Assembly: GCF_010500955.1 (NCBI RefSeq)
Contig: NZ_QVMJ01000011.1
Location: 1-64,000 of the forward strand
DNA from: Bacteroides sp. 519
Lineage (GTDB): Bacteria > Bacteroidota > Bacteroidia > Bacteroidales > Bacteroidaceae
Reading direction: 5' to 3'
DNA: 64,000 nucleotides
Both the position numbers and the translations under genes were made by a program. The first letter of the stretch is position 1, and each line of letters opens with the position of its first letter. Shown here piece after piece: positions 54,437 to 63,466 of this stretch. The notes under the pieces were generated by a model, which did not search any database, was not told where the DNA came from, and worked only from the letters and a program-made list of their open reading frames with translations.

Positions 54437-55537
54437 TTACTCTTCCTCAAACCGTTTCATTTGCATATTCAGCTTTGTACTTAATTCCTTTCTTTGTTTC
54501 AATGCTTCCAGGTACAAATAAGCAATCTGGAATCTTCCTTGATATTCAACAGAATCTGCAATGAGTACTATGGGTTGGTTGTCGTCAATCTTATCTATCT
54601 TTTTTGCCAGTGTCAGTGCTTTTTCGCCCCACAAGATGGCTTGGTCCAGATCATCCTTAACTTCATAATACAATGCAATATTAAGGGCAGTTACCATTTG
54701 GTCTTTTGCTTTTTTAGATTGATGTATTTGGGACCATAAATTGAATGCTTCGTCCCACATGCCTCTCTTAACAAGGCGCGAGGCATCTTTCATATCAGCT
54801 TTGTTCGAGGTGTAATACACCCGTTCCACAGTTTTCCAGTATGGAAGAATGTGTTTCACCGGTAGAGTTCCTGCCAGTGCAGAGGCCTCTTCAATTATTT
54901 TCGAATCGGATATAACCTGTGTTTGTGCCCTGACTTGAGTGGCAAATACACCTTCCCAGAAAATACTGTCGGTAGCATTTACACTGGCCAGAGGTGCTTT
55001 ACGGTTAGGAAGATAAAGGGTCACATTGGGATACATTTTTACGTCTACTGTGCCCAGGTATCCTCCTTCAATGAAATAACTTACACTCCGGATGGCTTTT
55101 AACTGAATGCTTTCGAGTGCAATAATCATATCAACATCCAGTTCTTCTGTCAGATCATTAACTTCTATCTGGCTCAGGGTTGTTTGACGCACTCTGATGT
55201 CGTTGGCACGCAGCGTAGAGTCACTGATAATAACCTCATCAAAATAATTGGCTTCGGCAACAGTTTCGGCCAGCGATTCGGTGGCTAGCTTTGCGTCACC
55301 ATCGTGAAAGGTTACTTTGCGGGCTATCTCAAAAACATGTTTGGTGGTGTCGCTGGCTAAAGGAATATTGTTGTCGGGAGCATTGACGTTAACGTTATTG
55401 ACTATTCCCACACGTTTAATTGATTCGGGGAAACTTAAATCGCTGGGTACAAGTTGATCAATAGTGATAACTTCTAATGATTGGCAAGAAGCAAAAGCCA
55501 GCAGGCAGATTGCTATTAATGTATAGTATGTTTTCAT
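54437..55537 (-). CDS. DUF6340-type lipoprotein
   Basis: A 366-residue protein with a lipoprotein signal (lipobox cysteine in LLAFASC, residue 18), a central beta-strand domain (ELDVDMIIALESIQLKA) and C-terminal TPR-like helices (DEAFNLWSQIHQ, DLDQAILWGEKALTLAKKI). This matches the DUF6340 family of Bacteroidota lipoproteins, whose function is unknown. It is probably attached to the inner face of the outer membrane. It is transcribed separately from secA. Confidence 0.85.
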   Translation of the reverse strand: MKTYYTLIAICLLAFASCQSLEVITIDQLVPSDLSFPESIKRVGIVNNVNVNAPDNNIPLASDTTKHVFEIARKVTFHDGDAKLATESLAETVAEANYFDEVIISDSTLRANDIRVRQTTLSQIEVNDLTEELDVDMIIALESIQLKAIRSVSYFIEGGYLGTVDVKMYPNVTLYLPNRKAPLASVNATDSIFWEGVFATQVRAQTQVISDSKIIEEASALAGTLPVKHILPYWKTVERVYYTSNKADMKDASRLVKRGMWDEAFNLWSQIHQSKKAKDQMVTALNIALYYEVKDDLDQAILWGEKALTLAKKIDKIDDNQPIVLIADSVEYQGRFQIAYLYLEALKQRKELSTKLNMQMKRFEEE

Positions 55538-55589
55538 TAATACAGTACTTTCATTTACTGTTGTTTTTCTATTTTAGAGTTATGTATTA

Positions 55590-55597
55590 CAAAGGTA
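55590..55597 (-). promoter_or_regulatory. -7 box of the DUF6340 lipoprotein gene
   Basis: Minus strand TACCTTTG fits TAnnTTTG, 53 bp before the start codon. Confidence 0.5.
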
Positions 55598-55642
55598 AGA
55601 TTTTGCTATATATTTTCTTATACTTTTGTCTTTTTAACATAG

Positions 55643-55682
55643 AAAAAAGCGCGAAAGGAACATCTCACTCCTTTCGCGCTTT
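55643..55682 (-). terminator. intrinsic terminator after secA
   Basis: Arms 55646-55659 and 55669-55682 (AAAGCGCGAAAGGA and complement) form a 14-bp stem with a 9-nt loop, followed by a T-run on the minus strand. Further TTTCGCGC words extend to about 55706. Confidence 0.85.
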
Positions 55683-55711
55683 CGCGCTTTTTTTCCTTTC
55701 GCGCCTGGTAT

Positions 55712-58700
55712 TTACACCTTACCGTGGCAATTCTTATACTTCTTTCCGCTGCCGCAAGGACAAGGATCGTTTCTGCCTACTGTTTTTTCGGCAATAACGG
55801 GTTCCCGGCGTGCTTCGCGGGTATCGCGTTGGGCAGCAGCCTGTTGATTAGGATCGGTAAGATCTTGTTTGTTTTCGCGATACTTACTCATGTCCTGACG
55901 TTTTTCGGGTTCGGCTTTGCGTACTTGTTCGGGAGCCTGTACCGGAATCTGACCACGCATTAAGATAGATACCGTTTGGTTATTTAGTTTGTTAACCATG
56001 TTGTCGAACAATGTAACCGATTCGAGTTTATAGATCAATAATGGGTCTTTTTGTTCGTAGCTGGCATTCTGTACCGAGTGTCTCAGATCATCCAGTTCGC
56101 GCAGGTTTTCTTTCCAGCATTCGTCAATAACATGCAAGAGGATAGATTTCTCGAATGCTTTAACTATTTCTTTACTTTCGCTTTCGTAGGCTGCTTTCAG
56201 GTTGCACGATATGTTGTATACACGCTTACCATCGGTAATAGGGATCAGGATGTTTTCGTACATGTGTCCCTGGTTTTCGTATACCTGTTTGATTACCGGG
56301 TTGGCTACCTGTGCCAAACGATCTGTTTTGCGTTTGAAGTTCTCCATTGCCAGATCGAAAGTTTTTTCAACCAGATTCTCTTTTTTATCGCTGCGGAATT
56401 CGTCTTCGGTAAATGGAGCGTCCATTGCTAAAACCTGCAACAGGTCCATCTTAGCACCTTCGTAATCGTTGTTCTCGATGGCATTGGCGCATCTGTCCCA
56501 AATCATGTTAACGATATCCATACCAATACGTTCGCCAATAAGGGCATGACGGCGTTTGGTGTACACAACCGTACGTTGCTTGTTCATCACGTCATCGTAC
56601 TCAAGTAAACGTTTACGAATACCGAAGTTGTTTTCTTCAACCTTTCGTTGGGCACGTTCAATAGAATTCGAAATCATTTTGTGTTCAATCATTTCGCCTT
56701 CCTTGAATCCAAGGCGGTCCATAACACTGGCAATCCTGTCGGACGAGAAAAGACGCATCAAATCATCTTCCAGCGAAACAAAGAATATAGACGAACCCGG
56801 GTCGCCCTGACGTCCGGCACGACCACGCAACTGACGGTCTACACGGCGCGACTCATGACGCTCTGTACCGATAATGGCCAAACCACCGGCATCTTTTACT
56901 TCTTGCGACAGCTTAATGTCGGTACCACGACCGGCCATGTTGGTAGCAATGGTAACAATACCTTTTATACCAGCCTGGGCAACAATGTCGGCCTCTCTTT
57001 GGTGCAATTTGGCATTCAGTACATTATGTTCAATCTTGCGCATGGCAAGCATCTTGCTTAGCATCTCGGAGATTTCGACTGAGGTTGTACCTACCAGTAC
57101 CGGACGGCCGGCTTGTACCAGTTGTTCAATCTCTTCGATAACTGCTTTATATTTTTCGCGTTTGGTTTTGTAAACGCGGTCGTTCATATCTTTACGTGCA
57201 ATGGGGCGATTGGTTGGAATAACCACCACATCGAGTTTGTAGATATCCCAAAGTTCTCCTGCTTCTGTTTCGGCAGTACCGGTCATACCCGAGAGCTTGT
57301 GATACATACGGAAGTAGTTCTGTAAAGTAATGGTAGCAAAAGTTTGTGTAGCAGCTTCTACTTTTACACGTTCTTTGGCTTCGATTGCCTGGTGTAATCC
57401 ATCCGAGTAACGGCGACCTTCCATGATACGGCCGGTTTGCTCGTCAACAATCTTCACTTGGCCATCCATAACCACATACTCATCATCTTTCTCGAACATG
57501 GCATAAGCCTTCAATAACTGATTGATGGTATGAACGCGTTCCGATTTGATGGCGTAGTTGGTCATCAACTCGTCTTTCTTTTCAAGCTTCTGCTCTTCGG
57601 TTAAGCCTTCCTGAGCTTCGAGTGCCGAAAGTTCGGCAGCAATATCGGGAAGTACAAACAAGGTTTGATCTTCTGCGTTTCCGGTAATCAGGTCAATACC
57701 TTTATCGGTCAGATCAACGCTGTTCATTTTTTCTTCAATCACAAAGTACAATGGTTCGGTAACTTCGGGCATGCGCCTGTTGTTCTGTTCCATGTAAATG
57801 GCTTCGGTTTTCAGCATACCGGCTTTAACACCCTGTTCGCTGAGGTATTTAATTAAAGCTTTGTTTTTAGGTAATGCTTTATGGCTGCGGTATAGTGCAA
57901 GGAAGCCTTCTTCTTGTTGTTTCTTATCGTCCGAAGCAATTAGCTTTTTGGCTTCGGTGAGGTATTTGGTTGCCAAGCTTTTTTGAACTTCGAACAGGCG
58001 TTCAACCAATGGGCGGAGTTCTTCGAATAACTGGTCTTCGCCTTTTGGTACCGGACCCGAGATAATAAGCGGAGTTCGGGCATCGTCAATCAATACCGAG
58101 TCAACCTCATCCACAATGCTGTAATTGTGTTTGCGTTGTACAAGGTCTTGCGGACTGATTGCCATGTTATCGCGCAGGTAGTCGAAACCAAATTCATTGT
58201 TTGTACCAAAGGTGATATCTGCCATATACGCCTGCCGACGAGCGTCCGAGTTGGGTTGATGACGGTCGATGCAGTCAACGCTGAGGCCGTGGAACATATA
58301 CAATGGTCCCATCCATTCCGAGTCGCGTTTGGCCAGATAATCGTTCACAGTTACCACATGTACTCCGTTTCCGGTGAGGGCATTGAGGAATACCGGCAAT
58401 GTTGCAACCAGGGTTTTACCTTCACCCGTAGCCATTTCGGCAATCTTACCTTTGTGCAGTACCACACCACCAAATAGCTGTACATCGTAGTGTATCATGT
58501 TCCAGGTAATTTCGTTACCCCCTGCTGTCCAATGGTTTTGGTAGATGGCTTTATCGCCTTCAATGCGTACAAAATCTTTGGTAGTTGCCAGTGTACGGTC
58601 AAAGTCGGTAGCGGTAACTACAATTTCTTCGTTTTGGGTAAAACGGCGGGCTGTATCTTTTACGATTGAGAATGCAACAGGAAGAACTTCGTCGAGTGCT

Positions 58701-59002
58701 TTCTCGTATATTTCGAGTATTTCCTTTTCAAGCTTGTCGATCTGCGCAAAAACATCTTCGCGGTCTTCCAGTTCAAGGCTTTCGATAGAAGCTTTCAGTT
58801 CATCTACTTTGGCTTGTTCTGTTTTGGCAGATTCTCTTACGTATTGTTTAATCTCTTCTGTTTTGGCACGCAGGGCGTCGTTGTCTAGCTTCTCAATTTC
58901 AGGATACACGGCCTTCACCTTGTTTACCCAAGGTTGAATCTCTTTCATATCCCGCGAAGCTTTATTCCCAAAAAGCTTGCCAATAAATTCATTAAATCCC
59001 AT
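55712..59002 (-). CDS. secA: Preprotein translocase ATPase SecA
   Basis: A 1096-residue motor protein, the long form typical of Bacteroidota. Nucleotide-binding domain 1 has [12 protein letters not shown] (Walker A, near 190) and [16 protein letters not shown] (Walker B, near 300). The preprotein cross-linking domain, second ATPase domain ([26 protein letters not shown]) and helical scaffold follow. The C-terminus ends in the zinc-binding SEC-C motif [21 protein letters not shown], which contacts SecB. It drives protein export through SecYEG. The leader upstream carries a long inverted repeat. Confidence 0.98.
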   Translation of the reverse strand: MGFNEFIGKLFGNKASRDMKEIQPWVNKVKAVYPEIEKLDNDALRAKTEEIKQYVRESAKTEQAKVDELKASIESLELEDREDVFAQIDKLEKEILEIYEKALDEVLPVAFSIVKDTARRFTQNEEIVVTATDFDRTLATTKDFVRIEGDKAIYQNHWTAGGNEITWNMIHYDVQLFGGVVLHKGKIAEMATGEGKTLVATLPVFLNALTGNGVHVVTVNDYLAKRDSEWMGPLYMFHGLSVDCIDRHQPNSDARRQAYMADITFGTNNEFGFDYLRDNMAISPQDLVQRKHNYSIVDEVDSVLIDDARTPLIISGPVPKGEDQLFEELRPLVERLFEVQKSLATKYLTEAKKLIASDDKKQQEEGFLALYRSHKALPKNKALIKYLSEQGVKAGMLKTEAIYMEQNNRRMPEVTEPLYFVIEEKMNSVDLTDKGIDLITGNAEDQTLFVLPDIAAELSALEAQEGLTEEQKLEKKDELMTNYAIKSERVHTINQLLKAYAMFEKDDEYVVMDGQVKIVDEQTGRIMEGRRYSDGLHQAIEAKERVKVEAATQTFATITLQNYFRMYHKLSGMTGTAETEAGELWDIYKLDVVVIPTNRPIARKDMNDRVYKTKREKYKAVIEEIEQLVQAGRPVLVGTTSVEISEMLSKMLAMRKIEHNVLNAKLHQREADIVAQAGIKGIVTIATNMAGRGTDIKLSQEVKDAGGLAIIGTERHESRRVDRQLRGRAGRQGDPGSSIFFVSLEDDLMRLFSSDRIASVMDRLGFKEGEMIEHKMISNSIERAQRKVEENNFGIRKRLLEYDDVMNKQRTVVYTKRRHALIGERIGMDIVNMIWDRCANAIENNDYEGAKMDLLQVLAMDAPFTEDEFRSDKKENLVEKTFDLAMENFKRKTDRLAQVANPVIKQVYENQGHMYENILIPITDGKRVYNISCNLKAAYESESKEIVKAFEKSILLHVIDECWKENLRELDDLRHSVQNASYEQKDPLLIYKLESVTLFDNMVNKLNNQTVSILMRGQIPVQAPEQVRKAEPEKRQDMSKYRENKQDLTDPNQQAAAQRDTREARREPVIAEKTVGRNDPCPCGSGKKYKNCHGKV

Positions 59003-59009
59003 ATGGTTT

Positions 59010-59108
59010 GAGTTTTTAAGTTTTTGAGTTTTTGAGTTTTTAAGAATTTGAGTTTGTTTTTACTACCGTGGGTTTTAAAAACTTAAACGTTTAAACTCTT
59101 AAAAGCTT
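59010..59108. repeat. inverted repeat of 8-bp GAGTTTTT/AAGTTTTT words in the secA leader
   Basis: The left part 59010-59050 holds about five 8-mers GAGTTTTT or AAGTTTTT, and the right part 59076-59108 has complementary CTTAAAAACTTAAA-type words. The loop has ACCGTGGGTTTT. Because the secA -7 box is at 59118-59125, the structure would be transcribed in the secA leader. Confidence 0.75.
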
Positions 59109-59117
59109 AATTTTTTG

Positions 59118-59125
59118 CAAAGGTA
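59118..59125 (-). promoter_or_regulatory. -7 box of secA
   Basis: Minus strand TACCTTTG fits TAnnTTTG; transcription would start about 108 nt before the secA ATG. Confidence 0.55.
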
Positions 59126-59172
59126 TAAATAAATTTTGAGTTTATAGTTTATGGCTTTCAGTTCATCCTGTT

Positions 59173-59219
59173 ACCGGGTGGTCTTAAAAACTTAAAAGCT
59201 CAAAAACTTAAAAACTCAA
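59173..59219. repeat. CTTAAAAA/CTCAAAAA word tract at the end of the alkaline-phosphatase-like gene
   Basis: Five 8-mers run from 59183 to 59219 after an ACCGGGTGG core. They encode the last residues (LSF) and the stop codon of the minus-strand gene at 59208. The opposite arm is the GAGTTTTT tract at 59010-59050. Confidence 0.75.
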
Positions 59220-60773
59220 GCGCTTAGCTGTGCAGGCATTTGGTGCCCTTATTCGCATGAAGTATGCCACTGTGGGGGCTATATGATCCATAGTAACCGG
59301 CGTATGAATGATTTCCGGTTTTACGGAGTATCCCATAAAGATAAGTGGCATGGGGATATACGTATGACGTACTATTTTAGAGTTGATATTGTTCTCTTCG
59401 CTAATGCTCCATCCGGGAAGCACATCAATCATCAAATCGCCCGAGCGTTTACGGTGATAAGCATTTCTCTGCATGGCCATTTCCGGATTCCATGCACCCA
59501 TCAGTAGCCTGTGCGACGAATAAACCTCGTTAACCCCACTAAACTGAATCAGGAAATCGGCAGCTTTTGTTTGTATCTCTGCCAGGTTTAGCTGTTTTTG
59601 TTCAATCAGTTTTTTATTGAGGTATATTTGTGTGCCGTGGTGGCCTTCAATGTACTGTCCATCGCCATAAGTGGCCATCAGGAACATGTTTAATAAAGCC
59701 GTGCAGCGGTTTATATGAAATTCTCCTCCAGGTATTTTGTATTGGTTGTAATCGGTAGGCTCGGTATCCGAACAGCTGGTTGAGGTGATAAAGAAAAGTA
59801 CATTGTTCAGTCCGATTTTCTTGTCGATAGAATCCAGTAACCGGGCTAAGCTTCTGTCCAGGCGCACATACGTATCTTGCACTTCGAGCATGGAAAGCGG
59901 AGCATCTTGCTGGCTGCCGGCATTGTAGGTAACCGACAATAAGTCAGTAATATTGTCTTGTCCAATGGTGCTGTTATCCAAAAAGTTCTCTACCAACAGG
60001 TTTACTTCATCGTTAACCAACGGGCTGTTAATGAAGCGTTTGAACTTGTTTCTTTTAGCATCTTCGAACTTATAGTTAAAACTGTGTTGCGACAGTTCGG
60101 CAGGGATGTTTATGTAATGGCTTGGCTGTAACGAAGGGGCCCATGTCATGGTGGCGATACGTGTATCAACCGCTTTGCTGTCGTTATAGCTGCTCACCCA
60201 TAACGGGAAATCGCCATAGTAAGTGGTTCCACACCACTTGCCGGTCATATCGTTTACCCAGAAAGCACCGTTGCCATTATGTCCGGCACCAAATATGGCC
60301 GCTTCGCGGAAAGGGGCAATGGCATATACAAGGGCTCTGCCTTGGGACGATAATTTTAGTTCGTCGGCAATTGTTGAGGTTAATAGTTGTGCTGCCGAAG
60401 AGTTTTCGCCTGTGTAATATCCTATAAACGAGGCATCTTCTACACACGACACCGGGCGCAGGGTAGACGAGTCTAACCACCGCGAGGAAACAATACCATT
60501 CATGGAAGGACTGGTTCCTGAGTAGATGGCAGCCATAGCCGAAGCACGATCTACCGATGCAAAGTTATATTCGGCATTGAGGTATATCTTCCCTTCTCTC
60601 CACAAGCGTTTAAAGCCCTTTTCGCCATATAAGGCAGAAAACGCTTCGATATAATCCGTGCGCAACTGGTCAATCGTTAATCCCACCACCAGCTTCGGTG
60701 TTCCGGGTGACGATTGAGCCTGTATGCCTGTTAGGGTTAATATGGCTAATATGGATGTTAAAATGCTCCTCAT
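59208..60773 (-). CDS. Alkaline-phosphatase-superfamily protein with degenerate metal site
   Basis: A 521-residue exported protein (signal ends near GIQAQ, residue 20) of the PafA/type I phosphodiesterase-nucleotide pyrophosphatase superfamily. The first ligand segment VVGLTIDQLRTDYI and the nucleophile region NFASVDRASAMAAIYSGTSP align with PafA. However, the nucleophile threonine is not clear, and the canonical TADHG segment is replaced by ITSTSCSDTE, so two metal ligands appear lost. It may be a non-catalytic or binding protein. Its start lies near a GCCAATGT-type repeat, and it is convergent with nothing, being on the same strand as secA. Confidence 0.8.
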   Translation of the reverse strand: MRSILTSILAILTLTGIQAQSSPGTPKLVVGLTIDQLRTDYIEAFSALYGEKGFKRLWREGKIYLNAEYNFASVDRASAMAAIYSGTSPSMNGIVSSRWLDSSTLRPVSCVEDASFIGYYTGENSSAAQLLTSTIADELKLSSQGRALVYAIAPFREAAIFGAGHNGNGAFWVNDMTGKWCGTTYYGDFPLWVSSYNDSKAVDTRIATMTWAPSLQPSHYINIPAELSQHSFNYKFEDAKRNKFKRFINSPLVNDEVNLLVENFLDNSTIGQDNITDLLSVTYNAGSQQDAPLSMLEVQDTYVRLDRSLARLLDSIDKKIGLNNVLFFITSTSCSDTEPTDYNQYKIPGGEFHINRCTALLNMFLMATYGDGQYIEGHHGTQIYLNKKLIEQKQLNLAEIQTKAADFLIQFSGVNEVYSSHRLLMGAWNPEMAMQRNAYHRKRSGDLMIDVLPGWSISEENNINSKIVRHTYIPMPLIFMGYSVKPEIIHTPVTMDHIAPTVAYFMRIRAPNACTAKRLSF

Positions 60774-60780
60774 TTATTCT

Positions 60781-60957
60781 AATATGCCAATTTTTAATGT
60801 GCCAATGTGCAAATATGCCAATGTGCCAATTACTAATGTGTCAATTACTAATGTGCTAATTATTAATGCGCAGCCAATTAGCATATTGGCACATTAGTAA
60901 TGCGCAGCCAATTGGCATATTGGCATATTAGCACATTGGCACATTAGGAATTAGTAA
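60781..60957. repeat. 8-bp GCCAATGT word repeat with two ATGCGCAGCC cores
   Basis: Words such as GCCAATGT, GCCAATTA and GTCAATTA (60785-60860) are mirrored by TTGGCACATTAGCATATTGG-type words (60880-60957). The core AATGCGCAGCCAATT occurs twice (60866 and 60899 regions). The right end encodes the last residues (NVPMC) and stop codon of the DUF4105 gene. Confidence 0.85.
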
Positions 60958-62118
60958 ATTCGCTCCTGAACGTACTAGCAAACTCAGTGCCAAAGGTAAT
61001 ACTGCCAGATTAAAATGTTGGGGTATTATTGGCCAAAGCAATATAAATAATGTTAATATCACAGCATTTAGTACATGATAGATGCTTCGTTTGCCTTTAA
61101 TCTCTTTCCTGATGAAGAACGGTAACGCCAAAAGATGTATGGGGTGGAACACAAATATCAGGAAATTGGGGCTTACGGCCGGATGTTCGGAAAAGAATGT
61201 CAAGAATGCAATTACGCACCCGGCAACTCCTGCTGCCAGAAAGAGTAGTAGGTCGAGCCACCACAACGATTTCTTTTTCTTAATGCCATAAATTGTTAGC
61301 GCAGTAACTACCATAAACAGTAGCAAGAAAGCTCGTAAAGGGGTTATGAGGTACGATTCGGTTTGTGCGTCTTCGTGCGAATCAACAGGTATGCTGGTAT
61401 GAAAAACCAAGGGCTTTGAGTGGTTGCCTGTTGTTATGTTTGCATACGCAAATTCGTTCATCAGGGAAAATGGGGCAAACATCTCTTCATTGGCAGTAAT
61501 TGGTTGGTCAACATCCATGCCCAGACAAAAATCCATGCCAAAGCGCGACCAATCGTACCCTACCGTGTGTTCGTAAATAATATCCCTGAACGTGTTTTCG
61601 TGATAGGGCCAAGTGTACTCAACCTCACCATTAATGGCCTTTACAATGATGTCTCGTGCCCGGGTTGAGCAGTTATCGAACAAAAAGTTATAGCGGTATA
61701 TTCTGTTTTGCGGCAAATAGTTTGTTTGCAGCAGGTTTAGCAATGTTTCTTTTTGGGCTGTGGTAAGGTTAAGCTCCTGTTTCCATACACTACGGTTATA
61801 GCGTTGGTACTCTTTTTTAAACCGGTCGTAAGTTGTAATGCCTAAAGCATAATCGGTTTCTCCTTTCACAAAGCGCCAGATGAAGTTGGGCGTTTCAAAA
61901 CTGAACAGTCCGTAGTTGAAAACAACATCTGTTTTTTGAGTGAAGTTTTGATACAGAATGGCTGTATGCCCAAAGAGGGTATAGATTTCGTTGCCCGGAT
62001 CGCACGTCAACAAGCTGAATTTTATAGAATCGCCCGTTATAGTGGATTCATTGCCCCGAGCTGTTGCCATAAAACAGCACAGTATGCAGATGAAGATATG
62101 CCTGATAAAATTATTCAT
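60928..62118 (-). CDS. DUF4105 (Lnb N-terminal-like) membrane protein
   Basis: The start ATG at 62116-62118 (MNNFIRHIFICIL) gives 396 residues; the longer open frame has 18 more residues but includes the promoter -7 box, so it is rejected. A signal peptide precedes a periplasmic DUF4105 domain (LTCDPGNEIYTLFGHTAILY, NYGLFSFETPNFIWRFVKG, FLFDNCSTRARDIIVKA with a Cys-containing NCSTR motif). The C-terminal third has about five hydrophobic helices. DUF4105 is related to papain-like cysteine peptidases; the function is unknown. Confidence 0.88.
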   Translation of the reverse strand: MNNFIRHIFICILCCFMATARGNESTITGDSIKFSLLTCDPGNEIYTLFGHTAILYQNFTQKTDVVFNYGLFSFETPNFIWRFVKGETDYALGITTYDRFKKEYQRYNRSVWKQELNLTTAQKETLLNLLQTNYLPQNRIYRYNFLFDNCSTRARDIIVKAINGEVEYTWPYHENTFRDIIYEHTVGYDWSRFGMDFCLGMDVDQPITANEEMFAPFSLMNEFAYANITTGNHSKPLVFHTSIPVDSHEDAQTESYLITPLRAFLLLFMVVTALTIYGIKKKKSLWWLDLLLFLAAGVAGCVIAFLTFFSEHPAVSPNFLIFVFHPIHLLALPFFIRKEIKGKRSIYHVLNAVILTLFILLWPIIPQHFNLAVLPLALSLLVRSGANLLIPNVPMC

Positions 62119-62140
62119 TCGCTTTTGCTTAAGTATCCGG

Positions 62141-62148
62141 CAAAGATA
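62141..62148 (-). promoter_or_regulatory. -7 box of the DUF4105 gene
   Basis: Minus strand TATCTTTG fits TAnnTTTG, 23 bp upstream of the preferred start codon. Confidence 0.6.
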
Positions 62149-62224
62149 GAAAAAAGAATTAGGAATTCTCAAATACCAATCCCATCAACAGCAGCAGTTT
62201 CTTTTTTATATTTTTCTGCTGTTG

Positions 62225-62256
62225 TTTTCTTTTCTTTTCTCTTCTTTTCTTTTCTA
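62225..62256. repeat. polypyrimidine tract
   Basis: A run of TTTTCTTTTC-type sequence lies in the 600-bp gap between the divergent DUF4105 and coaX genes. The rest of the 62173-62435 stretch is AT-rich with one 11-bp tandem duplication (ATGCAAAACGG at 62406-62427); no gene was seen. Confidence 0.6.
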
Positions 62257-62435
62257 TTGTTGAAGGGTTGCTATCCTTTTTGGTTACAGTTTGTAGTATT
62301 TTATAATTCGGTTTGTAGCTTTGTTATAGCGTTTTAAATTTATTATTTGTTAGATATGCTTATTTGTTAATAAGAGTTATTTTTGAACGATTGCGTTCTT
62401 TTTGAATGCAAAACGGATGCAAAACGGATGAGAAT

Positions 62436-62531
62436 TTAACCGCAGAGTACGCAGAGTTTCGCAGAGTTTTTAAGATTCAATGCTGCATAGAAATTAAAAA
62501 CTCTGCGAAACTCTGCGTACTCTGCGGTTAA
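62436..62531. repeat. 38-bp perfect inverted repeat of CGCAGAG words with AATGCTGCATAGA core
   Basis: Arms 62436-62473 and 62494-62531 are exact reverse complements. The 20-bp loop holds AATGCTGCATAGA at 62479-62491, matching the core at 18166-18178. The arms are related to but not the same as those of the repeat at 21449-21540. Confidence 0.97.
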
Positions 62532-62544
62532 TGTTTCTCAATTC

Positions 62545-62646
62545 CCTATATAGCATTAGGTTTTCGTGCTATATACCTCGAACCCCTAATGCTATATAGC
62601 TTGGGGGTGCTTTGCTATATAGACCAGAACCTCCATGCTATATAGC
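62545..62646. repeat. array of five GCTATATAGC palindromes at exact 23-bp period
   Basis: Copies begin at 62545, 62568, 62591, 62614 and 62637. Copies three and five are perfect; the others each have one change at the edge. The 13-bp spacers differ, although two contain complementary CCCCTAAT/ATTAGG and GGGGGT/ACCCC segments. It lies upstream of the coaX promoter. Confidence 0.98.
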
Positions 62647-62698
62647 ACTAAAATACAATTAAATTACACTCATCTTATAAAGATATAAACTAAATTTA

Positions 62699-62706
62699 TA
62701 CCTTTG
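62699..62706 (+). promoter_or_regulatory. -7 box of coaX
   Basis: TACCTTTG fits TAnnTTTG, 28 bp before the GTG start of coaX. Confidence 0.6.
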
Positions 62707-62734
62707 CGCTCGGAAATAGAGAGTTTAAGCATAA

Positions 62735-63466
62735 GTGAATCTTGTAATAGACATTGGTAATTCTTCGGTAAAAGCAGCCATTTTTAATGGTGAAACATTG
62801 CTTACAACTATTGTAGGGCCGGGGAGCTCGCTTTTCTTTATTCAAGAATTAGTGGATAAATATCCGGTACAATCCGGAATAATGGCTTCGGTTATCGACC
62901 TGAATGAAGAAAACCGGATTTGGCTGGAGAAACTGCCTTTTGCTATGTTAGTGTTAAATCACAATACTCCACTTCCAATAACAAACCTGTACGAAACTCC
63001 CGAAACACTTGGATACGACCGTATTGCAGCAGTTGTAGGCGCAAACGCCCGATTTCCGGATAAAGATATATTGGTGGTTGATGCAGGAACAGCCATTACA
63101 TACGAATTTATAGATGCCGCAGGCAGATACCACGGAGGAAATATTTCGCCGGGTGTACAAATGAGGCTAAAAGCATTGCATCAGTTCACAGGGAAGTTGC
63201 CACTTGTAAGTGCACAAGGAAGAACTTTACCAATGGGGCGCGATACAGAAACAGCAATCAGGGCTGGTGTTTTAAAAGGGATAGAATATGAGATAAGAGG
63301 TTATATTACGTATTTGAAACATAAATATCCTGAACTTTTGGTTTTTTTAACTGGCAGAGAAGAATTTTCTTTTGATACCAGCATAAAAAATATCATCTTT
63401 GCAGACAGTTTTTTAGTGTTGAAAGGATTAAATCGAATATTAAACTTTAATAATGGTAGGATCTAA
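62735..63466 (+). CDS. coaX: Type III pantothenate kinase
   Basis: A 243-residue protein with a GTG start. ASKHA-fold motifs are [13 protein letters not shown] (phosphate 1), [27 protein letters not shown] (phosphate 2) and [19 protein letters not shown]. It phosphorylates pantothenate, the first step of CoA synthesis, and unlike CoaA is not inhibited by CoA. The next gene starts 14 bp inside its 3' end, so the two are coupled. Confidence 0.96.
   Translation: MNLVIDIGNSSVKAAIFNGETLLTTIVGPGSSLFFIQELVDKYPVQSGIMASVIDLNEENRIWLEKLPFAMLVLNHNTPLPITNLYETPETLGYDRIAAVVGANARFPDKDILVVDAGTAITYEFIDAAGRYHGGNISPGVQMRLKALHQFTGKLPLVSAQGRTLPMGRDTETAIRAGVLKGIEYEIRGYITYLKHKYPELLVFLTGREEFSFDTSIKNIIFADSFLVLKGLNRILNFNNGRI

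Noticed and set aside
62119..62172. 18-residue N-terminal extension of the DUF4105 protein
   Set aside because: The -7 box at 62141-62148 lies inside it and the downstream ATG starts a proper signal peptide.
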